A stretch of 64,000 bases of DNA, taken from positions 186,001-250,000 of the forward strand of contig JACONQ010000004.1 in NCBI GenBank assembly GCA_014281115.1, in the 5' to 3' direction. This document shows positions 33,342-43,074 of the stretch, piece after piece (position 1 is the first letter of the stretch; every line of letters starts with the position of its first letter). The notes under the pieces were generated by a model. That model ran no database searches, was not told the DNA's origin, and saw only the letters and a program-made list of their open reading frames with translations. Both the position numbers and the translations under genes were made by a program. The stretch is from Laburnicola sp. R22_1 (taxonomy: Eukaryota > Ascomycota > Dothideomycetes > Pleosporales > Didymosphaeriaceae).

Positions 33342-35201
33342 CTATCTATATCTATTAGGAAGCTTGACGTTGCGGCCGCGGCGTGTAGATCTGGTCGGGG
33401 CAGCAGATGCGCCCTCTGAGGCCTCCCCATTATCTTGAGCATTAACAACACGTTTCTGACGCTTTCTGCTCTGTAGAGCTGGCTAAGAGGCCTTTCTATT
33501 ACCCTTTTGGGATAGTTGTAGAGCTTTTTCAGCGTCGCGGGCAGACTTCTAGGCAGCGCGCTGAGCTGCCTTTTCAGCCCTCTCTTTCTCCTTTGCCTCC
33601 CTAGCTACCTCTCGCGCAACACGCTTCTCCTGTTGGATTTTCTCCTTATATAGCTTAGCTGCCTTCTTCAGCTCTGCTGTCTCTGCTTTTTAAAGCTGCT
33701 GCTGCTTATCCTCCTGCTCCTTGATTAATTGACGAACACGTGCCTCCCTTACTTTCCTTAGTGACCATAAGATAGCCCTACTATAATAATCCTAGCGCTA
33801 TTAAAGGTCTAGAGCTTTGCTCTTCTTCTCACGCTTCTTCTTAATAGATAGCGCCTGCCTAAGCCCATCGTTGTCATGCTTAAGCAGCTCATTTTCAACA
33901 GATAGGTGGTGGAGTAATTGACGAAGCTTTTGTGTATCCTTGCTACTTTGATCACTCACTGCAGAGCGTACAAGCCTATCCATCTTTCTCCAATCATGAT
34001 CACTAAGCCCTGATGAGGAGCTATTGCCTGATTCTTGATCCTAGGTGAACCTATTAAGGATAGGATCAGGATTAGGTGGCGATATACCTGTGGCTCTAAA
34101 AGAGCTCAGGATAGTTGATTCCTTAAAGGAGACCTTCCACGCGTTCCAGAATAGGGGGAAGAAGTCGCCTTTGGTGATAGAAACCAGGCCCTGGCTTCTA
34201 TGGAGATATCTTGATAGCTCTGCTGAGTAGGCTGTTAAATAAGGCTTAAAAATCGCAACGTCGAGAGGCTGAAGCGTATAAGTTAAATAAGGAGGCAGGA
34301 TAGCAAGGAGGATCCTATGCTGATCACAGTAGTCGATAAAGTCCATAGTGATGTAGGATCCATGGCTATCTACAATTAAGAGTCGATATAATCGGCGGGT
34401 CTTCTCTTTTGTGCAGCGATCAAATACCTGTTCAAGCCAGGCAAGCCCAATATCGTTGTTCGTCCAGCCAGAGGGTGATAAGGTGATAAAGACTTCTTGT
34501 TCTCCTGCCTTAATATCCTCTACCCAGCTTGATTAGATGCCCTTGTTTGCAGCCTCATAGATGAGGCTTAGCGGCAGAGCTGATCTATTAGCGCAGATAC
34601 ATGCTAGGAGCGTAATCTATGCGCGATTGCCATCCTGGAGCGATGCCCTAACCTCCTTCTTCTCCCACATTCGTCTGCTGAATATCCGTTTTGATCTACC
34701 CACGGTACCAATCAGGAAGCCTTTTTCGTCCATATTGTAGATATGACGAGGATCTATCTGATACTGATCAATCTTGCTATATAGGAGGTTGAAATAGAGG
34801 CGATATTTATCCTCTAAATCAGCTTTGTGGCAATTGCTGTCCATGCCAACTATCCATTGCGAGATAAGCTGAATGCTGTGTCGGTTAATAAAGCGGGTAA
34901 CCCAGCTCTCGCTAACTAGCTCCTTTGCTATAGTAGAGGCAAAGTTCTGTATCATCTCTCTAGTGGGAGGTATATGTCTCTCTGTAAGTCCTCTGATATA
35001 TTGTACGAGCTCCTGCTCTTGCTGTAGGTTGAGTTTCAGCTGGTTGATATTCTTGACCTGCCTGGGGCGCGTTACCCCTCGATGCCTTCGACCCAACGTA
35101 GATCGTTCAAGCCCATGCCTAGCAGCAACTTCTGTATATGAAAAATCTTCTCCTGGTTCTCGCGATTCTATCTCATCAATCGCAGCCTGATATGGATCCA
35201 T
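33342..35201 (-). pseudogene. Broken pogo/Fot1-like transposase
   Basis: One frame runs from ATG 35201 to a TAG at 33342-33344 and is interrupted by nine stops that I count by hand, at about 34617, 34533, 34041, 33801, 33798, 33792, 33692, 33552 and 33483; frame never shifts. Domains in order: helix-turn-helix (DFSYTEVAARHGLERSTLGR), CENP-B-type DNA-binding part (TERHIPPTREMIQNFAS, SWVTRFINRHS), and a DDE_1 catalytic core. All three core acidic positions remain: MDEKGF near 34730, VDSHGS near 34370 and LQPLDV near 34262. A Lys/Glu/Ala-rich coiled-coil tail follows. All stops are TAA or TAG; those I could compare fit CAA to TAA or TGG to TAG, the RIP pattern. It cannot make a full protein. Confidence 0.92.
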
Positions 35202-35238
35202 AATGGTGGAGTTATCGCGTGCTGAAGTTAGGGTGTTT

Positions 35239-35289
35239 TGGTGTTGCGCGGGCATTACGCGAATCCGGGCATTACGCGCACGGACACGG
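35239..35289. repeat. Right terminal inverted repeat of pogo element
   Basis: Fifty-one bases, longer than the left copy because CGTAATGCCCG (inverse strand) occurs twice in tandem. The flanking TA is intact. Confidence 0.88.
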
Positions 35290-35932
35290 TATGGCTGGGG
35301 CTGGGGTTGGTGTTGGGGTCCGTGCGCGATGGAGTTGGGGAGTTACCTAAGGTCAGAGGTGGGTGGGTATTTTATGTGTGTGTCTGGGGGTTGGTATGGG
35401 ACTGGGTTAGGAGTGCCGGAGTGGGAAGGTTTGTTGGTGGCCGAGGGTGGATAGAGGAGGATGGGGTCCGGTCCGTCCTGTCTAAAATAAGAAGAACAAG
35501 TGACAAGAACAAGAACAAGAACAACGACACCCCCGCATTCCCAGACTGCGCAATGCGCAAGCCTGGGTATACTTAGCTATCTAAGCAAGTACATGAATAC
35601 ACAAATACACAGTAAATGCCATGCGCGCACTAAACTCAGCAAGTATACGTTAGGATAATGCTGTCGATGCTAGGGTCGGGTCGGGTACTCGGATCGGACT
35701 TTTGCCTTTTTTTTCTCTTTTTTCTTCTTTCGTACGGTTCCGTGCTATAGTATCCATCATCGATGGATGTACACGTGTATCTGAGTTAGGCTGGAAACTT
35801 TGAATTGGAATATGTGTTATGAACAAAGGAATGAAAAGCAGGGGTGCCTAAGTACTTACTAAATTGCCGTGCACTCACTCCTCATGTGCCAAAGTACTAT
35901 ACGAACCAGTCGATAGGTAATCGATATTCCAT
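35290..35932. other. Intergenic region between transposon and P450
   Basis: G/T-rich then mixed sequence with a short AAGAAC repeat near 35490-35525. It holds the 3' side of the P450 gene. No gene is seen. Confidence 0.4.
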
Positions 35933-37532
35933 TCAAGCCTGCAGCGTCCACGTTAGATCCTCCATTGCCGCTCTCCTCCTAAACCGCACCCGCACATCCC
36001 TCAACGGCTTCATCACAGAAATAGGAAACCGTTTCTCGTCTCTCGGCGGATCCCATGCAATCTCGCTCTCTCCCCTTGGCGCTACAATATCAAAAGCGTA
36101 CAATATCGCAGCCGACAAGCTCACAATTTCCATCTGCGCAACATGCCGTCCAGGACAGAGCGACGCCCCGCCGCCAAACCCTCGGAAAGCCTGCGCATGC
36201 ACATGGTCCGTCTTGGAAGCGGACACGTTCCCCGAGGCGTCGGTCTTGGACCCGCTCCAGCTGTGTTGGAAGCGCCTTGGGTTGAAGGAAGAGACGTCGG
36301 GACCCCAGATGGAGGCGTCATTGTGCAGGATTCCACCGGCGATTTGGACGACTGCGCCTTTGCGCAGGAGATATGTATCTGCGATGAGGGTGTCTTCGAG
36401 CACCAAGCGCGCGGACGTCATTGGTGCTATGATCCTCATGCTTTCTTTGTAGGCGGAGTTGAGGAGCGGGCATGCGTCTTTTAGTTTTGCGAAGGAGATG
36501 GTGCCTGGTGCGACGATGGCGTTGTTTGCAATTTCTTGTCGGAGCTCGTCGAGGAGCTCCGGGCGGGAAAAGATGTTGTTCAAGACCCAGAAGGTGGTTA
36601 TGCTGGCGTTGGCGTTCAAGCCGAAGCAGAGGGCGAATTCTAATCGGGCGTGTTCGTGCGGTGAGATGCCACCCTCTTCGTGTAAACGCTTGCGGTTCTG
36701 CACGAGGATGTAGGCGTCTTTGTATCCATCTGCCTTGGCGTACTCTTCGAAGCCTTTGACACAGCGCTCCAAACCACGCTTTGCCTTGGGGGCAAACACA
36801 CTGGGTAACACCCCAGTCATGTAAGCGACCATCTCCTCCTCGTAGTCCCAAAACGCGTCAATGAGCTCAGGATGTACTGCAAACGGGTTCCGCGGTCCGT
36901 AGAAGGAATGCATCGTTGCCGCCGTAACCTCTCTTGTGATGAAGTGATATAGTCCCACTTCCTGCCCGTCACCGATCCTGTTGATGAAGTCACTGAAGTG
37001 GCCCAATTGTGTGTCCGTGATAAGACCCATGTTCTGCATCGAAAGAGGTGGGTTGATGATATCGTGTGCCTTGGTCACTATCGGGACGCGTCCTTCCTCC
37101 TTCGCGGTATCATCGAGCAGTATCCGCTTCGTCCGCTCGTCCGATCCAATCATTCTGGGTGTCATACGCGTAACGATTCCGTCGAAATCGAGGGTCGAAG
37201 AAGCGCGCTGGATCAATGCGGCAACCTGGGGTGACTGGCACACGTAGGTACTATTGCCCAGCGTTGGCAAGGTGAAGATGGGCACATTGGTCTTCGCGCT
37301 GGTGGGAGTTTTAGCCGGTCATCTCTCGAGCAGGCATCAAGATGACATACCTGACTCTGGCAATATATAGCGGCCCTTCCCGCAGCATACCGATAATGTG
37401 GCCGACCAAGGGGATCGTAGAGTGGATGACCGGAGGCTCTCGCGGATCGACCTTTGCGCGGAACAAAAAAGAGAGAGCACCTATGACTATGGCTATCACA
37501 AGAGCGCCGACTGTCGTAGTAGCTACTGCCAT
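35933..37532 (-). CDS. Cytochrome P450 (515 aa) of the CYP7/CYP8-like type
   Basis: Exons 37351-37532 and 35933-37298; the 52-nt intron joins GPLYIARV to SAKTNVPIFTL. An N-terminal membrane anchor (about 7-25) and a PP-x-I hinge are followed by K-helix ExxR (ESMR), FNPRRF, and the heme-binding FRGFGGGASLCPG with Cys442 as ligand. The I-helix reads FGLNANASITTFWVLN. The usual acid-Thr oxygen-activation pair (A/G-G-x-D/E-T) is missing, as in CYP7/CYP8-type enzymes, whose known members oxidise sterols or rearrange endoperoxides. It sits in the ER membrane and needs a reductase. Substrate unknown. No biosynthetic cluster surrounds it. Confidence 0.92.
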
Positions 37533-38317
37533 TGTGAAGTCTGTTGAACTATCAGTTTGCGTCCTGTCTGCGTCGGTATCATGGAGTTGGACTCACATGC
37601 GTACCTAGGGTATGTTTGTTCCAGTACTGGGGAAACTCTTTCAATGTAGTATTGTGGGAGCTGACGGGCCAACGAATTTTAAATGGAACCTTGGATGCAT
37701 TTGTAAACGGGCGCCATTAGCGTTTGGTACCTAGTCATCCTTGGGACCCCTCCTTTTTTGGGTGTCTGTTTCGCAGCGGCTGATCCTGGGATGACAACTA
37801 TCCAGCGCCTGGATAATGCTGACATCATCTCGTCTCACCGCATATACAGACGCTATGGCTCCAAGCTGGACCAGAAGCATTGGCTGCTTGTCTCGGGTAT
37901 TCTGGTGCGTCGGGTTCGTACGAGTTGTAGCGGCACGGTTTGGGTAGCCCAAGCCAAAATCCGGGGCCCCGATGGCGCATCCCCCGCACGGCTCTCGCCC
38001 GGGTTAGCAAGACGGCCAGATCCAGAAAAGCCGACGCAAGCATCACCAGCAGCATCGACGGCCCGAAGCCGGGAAGAAGAAGATACATAGAGGGGAAGTG
38101 ATAAGGTACCGATGGGCAATCAATCAAGTTTCGCGGGGGTCTCGCGGGGGTCGCGCATGGGTCGCGCACGAGCTTCGTTGATTGGCTATGGCGCTTGCGG
38201 TTCCTGCATTTGCACTTCTCCAGCCTCGTGGGATTTTGCCTTGATATAAAGCTCTGCAGAAGATAACGCCTTGTGTTCATCCGTCCACCGGCTTTCCAAC
38301 AGTCGCACGTCGTGGCG
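37533..38317. other. Divergent promoter, P450 / Aim6-like
   Basis: Head-to-head spacer of 785 bp. It has a TATA box for the right-hand gene (listed) and direct GCGGGGGTC/TCGCGC runs near 38130-38165. No coding frame is supported. Confidence 0.45.
38243..38251 (+). promoter_or_regulatory. Probable TATA box of the Aim6-like gene
   Basis: GATATAAAG about 70 bp before the ATG at 38318, a usual distance for a fungal core promoter with a short leader. Confidence 0.5.
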
Positions 38318-39296
38318 ATGCGTTACGCCGTCGTCCCACTCTTTGGCCTTGCCCTCGCGACGTCCATTCCGGATGTGTCGAGCACGCTGCAGAATATACT
38401 CAAGAATACCGACAATACGAACAGATACAGATACCCGACTGATTTTACGCGGGGCATAATACCGGTAGACTTTTTGAGCATTGAGAAAGGACCAGGACTA
38501 ATAGAGACAGAAACCAATTCACAGTCACAATGACTACTGGAGAGATGTGCCGTTCTATTCCGGTCTGTCTTACGGTGCAATATCAACCGAGGCCGATGTC
38601 TGGCTGATCAATGGAACGTTGTACATTGGTCACGAACAGAGCGCTCTTACTCCAGAGCGAAATTTGGAATCGCTGTACATCAATCCAATCCTTGACACGC
38701 TGCATCGTCAGAACCCGGTGACAGACTTTTCAAGCGAACCGACATCACATGGTGTCTTCGATACAGATTCGGACCAGACGTTTTATCTATTCATTGACTT
38801 GAAGACTTCGGGACCGGAGACGTGGCCCGCTGTCCTGGCTGCTTTGCAACCGTTGCGGAAAACAGGCTACCTCTCAACCTACGATGGGACCACATTCACA
38901 TCCAAACCCGTCACTGTGATTGGGACCGGAAACACACCTATCTGGCTCGTTCAATCGGCCGTTCCACGCGATGCATTCTATGATGCCCCGCTCGCGCTGT
39001 TGGACAGCACGTTTTCCAACGTCACTGCGGATGTCTCCCCCATCGCCAGCACCAACTTTGGGCGGAGTTTTGGCGAGATGCGCAGGCAGGGTTTCAATGA
39101 CACTCAGCTCGAAACATTGCGATCACAGCTCAAGGTGGCCCATGATAAAGGCATATTGGCTAGATATTGGGAACAGCCTGCATTTCCGATTGGAACGAGG
39201 AATGCTGTTTGGAGGACTTTTTGGGATGAGGGAGTGGACTTTATTAATGTTGATGATCTCGAAAGTGCGGCTGGGTTTTGGCAAAACCAAGGTTGA
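38318..39296 (+). CDS. Aim6-like secreted PLC-type phosphodiesterase (310 aa)
   Basis: Exons 38318-38464 and 38511-39296 with a 46-nt intron (GTAGAC...GACAG). Splicing gives RGIIPKPIHSHNDYWRDVPF, restoring the HSHND motif (His53, His55, Asp57) that opens this family. Next are GAISTEADVWL and YIGHE, matching the E-x-D and His residues of the GDPD/PLC-like TIM-barrel active site, then FLFIDLKT and a C-terminal WDEGVDFINVDDL. A signal peptide is present (about 1-16). The family includes yeast Aim6 ('altered inheritance of mitochondria'), whose substrate is unknown. Putative N-glycosylation sites (NGT, NVT, NDT) fit secretion. Confidence 0.88.
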
Positions 39297-39402
39297 AATG
39301 GGATATTTTTGCACAAAGGCTATGAGATTTGAGCAGAAGTAGTGCGGTCGAGACAACAGCCAGGCTTGAGATGCAAGAGGAGTCATGCTATCATTGCATG
39401 GT

Positions 39403-40260
39403 TCACTTCTTCCCTTTCTTCTTTGCCTCCTCCTTTGAGTCTTTAGCGAAGCCACCTAGCACCAAAGCCTCACGGGAGGCTGTATTGATAATACGGAATC
39501 GATCGGGTCCGAGTTGGATTCCGCCATACCACCTCGTTACCACTACCATGACATCCCACACATCCATTAACTGCATAAGGTGAAGCATTCTCCCTCCAGC
39601 GGCCGTCTCGCCGTCGTCATCGCAGTCCTGGTAGCTGGTGCTGTTTATTCCTCGTATGCGCCAGGCGGTCATATTGTGGGTAGCTCGAGCTACCTTCTTA
39701 TCTGTCGCTAGAAGATGTGTGACGTACTCCTTTGCTTGGGCTGGAGAAGAGACTGGCGCCGCCCGGGCGAGGAATATAGATTTTTTCTCGGTGATCGGAG
39801 GGGCGATAGTCCAGGGCGGTTCGGGCCCAAGGCTGACCGTGGTGGGTTGCGATGGTTCCGAGGGTACTCGATGCACCGAATCCGAGTCTTCTTTCTGATT
39901 ATGTACTCCCACAATCGAGTCTTCTTCTGCCTTTTCTATCGCTTCTCGTACCTCTTCAAGAAGGTCATACATGCAAGCTTCACTGGGGTTGTACACTCGT
40001 GCTAGTACATTTCTGACCACGTCGACGACCTTGCTGCCCATGCCCTTCTGCACGTCTTGGCCGATACTTTGTGTGCCCAGGACTGACGGAGGAGCATCCG
40101 GATAGTCTTTGGGAAATTCGATTCTTAACGTGACTGCCGGAAAGGACGGGACGCGCAAACTGCAGAGTGTGGCATCGTCATTCAAAGGCACTAGCGTGTC
40201 CTCTTCAAATATGGAATTTATAGAGATGATTTCATCCTGGATGGCGTCGTTGGTGGACAT
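39403..40260 (-). CDS. YIH1: Yih1/IMPACT homolog (285 aa)
   Basis: Single exon from ATG 40260 (MSTNDAIQDE). The N-terminal RWD domain spans about 6-120 (IISINSIFEED, RIEFPKDYPDAPPSV, LLEEVREAIE). A linker follows, then the ancient IMPACT/UPF0029 domain (FLARAAPVSSPAQA, HNMTAWRIRG, DDDGETAAGGRMLHLM, VVVTRWYGGIQLGPDRF). Family knowledge: Yih1 binds Gcn1 through its RWD domain, blocks Gcn2 activation and so dampens general amino-acid control; it also binds actin. The start lies 182 bp from that of the divergent CID gene. Confidence 0.93.
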   Translation of the reverse strand: MSTNDAIQDEIISINSIFEEDTLVPLNDDATLCSLRVPSFPAVTLRIEFPKDYPDAPPSVLGTQSIGQDVQKGMGSKVVDVVRNVLARVYNPSEACMYDLLEEVREAIEKAEEDSIVGVHNQKEDSDSVHRVPSEPSQPTTVSLGPEPPWTIAPPITEKKSIFLARAAPVSSPAQAKEYVTHLLATDKKVARATHNMTAWRIRGINSTSYQDCDDDGETAAGGRMLHLMQLMDVWDVMVVVTRWYGGIQLGPDRFRIINTASREALVLGGFAKDSKEEAKKKGKK

Positions 40261-40442
40261 TGTTGGGGAGCTTCGTGGCACCGTTTGGAGGAAGACAGCT
40301 TGGACGCGCTAGAGCGAAGAGATACTAGTGTCGTGGCGTGCGCGCACGGATCATGCAAGGGAGCTTCAAAACAAAAGCTCGGGACTCTCCCTCTTCCCCT
40401 CTTCCACACCGTCGAAGAGCCGTCTGACGCGCTTTAGCAACA
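40261..40442. promoter_or_regulatory. Short bidirectional promoter, Yih1 / CID protein
   Basis: Only 182 bp separate the two divergent ATGs, so both promoters and leaders must fit here. C/T-rich tracts occur on each side; no clear TATA. Confidence 0.5.
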
Positions 40443-42328
40443 ATGACACAAATGGCGCACAGCGCTGAGGCCAAGAATGCCGAAATCAGCCGGCGTATTG
40501 CGCAAGTCAAATTCAAGCAAGCGCTGAAGCTCTCGCTACCCTCCGTGTCTCTCGAGTCCAGCGCCAAATTCTGCGACGACATAGACGCGACACTAAAGCA
40601 GAATACGGCGGAGAACGTCCAGGTATCTACTTAAACAGCATCGAGCTACCCTATCTGGAGCAGACTAATTCGCATATATAGACATGCAAGAAGTGGATAG
40701 TTGAACACATAACCCCCTTCAAGGACCGCGTTGCAGTGCTCGGCGACTATTTGGTTGCCGCCTCCAAATTCGTCGCCGTAGAAAAGCCGGCCAAATCTGC
40801 GAAAGCCGCCCGAAACCGTCTAACCGTGCTTCTCGTCGTCAGCGATGTTCTCCATGCTAATAAATTTCATCAGTCAAGTATTCCGCCACAAGGCACCGTC
40901 GCCGCAACACTCAGACCATACATTGAACAGTTGGTAGAGCTGGCGGCAAAGGCAGTACCAGGCAAGGACTCGCCGGCTGAGACAAAATTGAAGTCCATTG
41001 TCAACTTCTGGGCCGCCAGCGGTTGTATCAGTGTCGATGACTTCAACTCGATGCGCGAGCGCGCAGAGGAGGGATTGGTGGTAGCGCAAGGCGGCACTCT
41101 GCAGCGGAAGCGGACGTATGCGCTACCGGACTGGTTTGGCGACAGAAGCGCGCCGTGGCATGCGCTGTCCGCTTCCTACATGGTCGAACCACTACTCAAA
41201 AACCCCGACCGTCCGATACCTGCCAACGCGATGACCGCCAGAAGGTTCGGTCAGAAGCAGCCATCCGATCGCGTCTGTAAACTTCTCGAGAATTACTTCG
41301 AAAACATCGACCTCCACTACATGCCCACCGGGGACAATCCGAGCGGCGAGACGAAGAAATATAAGCTGTGGCTCGACTCGATGGGCCAGCTCGTGAAGCA
41401 GAACAAGGAGACCGGAGAGACGTCGACTGTGTATAATAGCTACGGCTGGTCGATGAAATTCTGTAAGGAAATGCAAGAGAACGGCGTTCCGGGCAGGGTT
41501 ACGGAGCTTCGAGAGGACTACAAGGAAAAGGCGCGGGCTAAAGGCGCCAGTCGATGGGGATCTCCCCCGCGCGATTACGGTGGAGAGTCACGTTCGCCTT
41601 CCCACCGGCGATATTCAATCAGCTCGGACTCCCGCTCTCCTTCACGCTCGAGTTCCTTCGATCAGCATAGGCCCGAGGACCGTCCATCATCTGGCAATGA
41701 TAGTGACAACTATCATGACCAACGACGTCCATCATCCCGTGACAACTACAACGGCCGCCCCGGTCGGTTTGGTGGCCATCACAAGACTGGCAGAGGAGGC
41801 CCGCCGCCAGGCCATCTTGACCGCAACCCTCCAAGCTCCAGACAGTCTCGGTGGAACGACGACCGTATCGGTCATCCTTATCCTGAGAGGAACAACTACA
41901 ACGGACCTCCCCACCAACACAATAGTTACACTGCACCGAATCCGCCTCATGCCCAAGGCTTCCAACCTCACACCATGTCCGGATTCGGCCCACCTCCGGC
42001 TCCAGGACAATACTCAGGATATCAAGGCTTTCCGCCGCCGCCACCACCCCATGCTTATTTTCAAGCTGCAGGTACCCAAGCGCCACACCCTCCACCGCCG
42101 ATGAACTTCCAAGGACCGTACCATGGCACGCCTGCGAACGGTGCGGGCTTTCAAAACAATCCTTATCAATATGGAAGCAACAACGTAGCTTACGGAAATA
42201 ATTCTGGATACGGAGGGCAACCGCAGGGCAACCATCGGGGAGGCTTTCAAGGAGGCTTTCAAGGAAGAGGTGGATCCCGTGGTGGCCATCATGGGTCACA
42301 GCGTGGCCGGGGTCAGAGTAGGTACTAA
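40443..42328 (+). CDS. CID-domain RNA-processing protein with RS/Gly-rich tail (608 aa)
   Basis: Exons 40443-40622 and 40682-42328; 59-nt intron joins TAENVQ to TCKKWIVEHI. A CID (RPR) domain spans about 15-150 (AKFCDDIDATL, VLLVVSDVLHANKFH, LKSIVNFWAASGCIS). A middle block, LPDWFGDRSAPWHALSASYM, then MTARRFGQKQPSDRVC and GWSMKFCKEMQENG. The tail has Arg/Ser dipeptides (RSPSHRRYS, SRSPSRSSS) then Pro/Gly/Tyr/Asn-rich low complexity ending in RGG-type repeats. CID domains bind phosphorylated RNA polymerase II CTD; the RS/RGG tail suggests a splicing or 3'-end factor of the SCAF/CHERP sort. The exact ortholog is not certain. Confidence 0.88.
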
Positions 42329-43074
42329 TGCTGTGCGAAGCCGGGTCTGTGATGGACCGGCCCTTGTGAGATCCGAAGGATAGCGATTGCCTGGTAAACT
42401 ACCTAGCAAACAACGCGTGACAGTATGGGACAACGTGGAGCCGCAAGGCCAAAAGTTTGAATACATCCAGCCTTTGAATTGCCTGTGCTAGGGTAATTCG
42501 TAGTCAGAGTTGGTTCCTAGTGTAGCTGTATTATATCCGGTGGTCCACCGATATGTGAAAGAGTTCTGCGAGGGTGCCTGGCGGTCGTGCCGGCCTTTAC
42601 GTGCCACTTTTTGTTTGGCTATGAGAGTCTCAATATTTTCACGTAATAATGTAATAGACTAGGGACAATAGCAATCACCTCCCGCCTCTTATTGTCAGCT
42701 GCTTCGCTCTATTGCCTTTACTAGTAATCTGCTCCCCGTGTACAAACGCAAGCTCTCTCCCGTTCTCAAAAGGCACTGCACATTGACCTGCCGCAGTAAC
42801 CTCAACTATATCGACAGTAACTATATTAGAAATCTTAAACGCTATCTTCACATATATATTCATCTCCATCACTCCCGCGCTTGACCGTAGGCGGCGGAGA
42901 TCAGCAGCGGCTGATTGGCCAGTACAACACCCAGGCAAGTGTACCTTCTAGGTTCCGGGCTTTGTGCCTCCACCACCACACAACCACCCTCTACTTCCAC
43001 CCGGTTACTCTACATCCTCTAACGATGGGCAGCCTACCTGCCGCTTCTCACCCAGTTGGCGCACTCGCTGCGTA
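42329..43074. other. Intergenic region
   Basis: Between two plus-strand genes. A minus-strand frame at 42675-42938 (MEMNIYVKIAFKISNIV within it) has a protein-like look but no family, start context or splice support; left as unproven. C/T-rich leader sequence precedes 43075. Confidence 0.4.

Larger units (their letters stand above)
33207..35289 (-). mobile_element. Pogo/Fot1-type DNA transposon, 2083 bp, inactive
   Basis: Both ends carry the inverted repeat CCGTGTCCGTGCGCGTAATG and are flanked by TA (33205-33206 and 35290-35291), the target duplication of Tc1/mariner/pogo elements. Inside is one minus-strand transposase frame with many stops (listed separately). Size and organisation fit Fot1-like elements of filamentous ascomycetes. 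It separates the lipase from the P450 gene. The stops are explained by C-to-T changes at CA/TG sites, as RIP makes. Intact ends mean it could in principle still be moved by a related transposase. Confidence 0.93.

Noticed and set aside
33207..39296. Lipase, P450 and Aim6-like genes as a metabolite gene cluster
   Set aside because: No backbone synthase, transporter or pathway regulator nearby; closeness alone is not enough.
42675..42938. Minus-strand frame with MEMNIYVKIAFKISNIV
   Set aside because: Looks somewhat protein-like but has no recognised family, no splice or promoter support, and overlaps the leader of a convincing gene.
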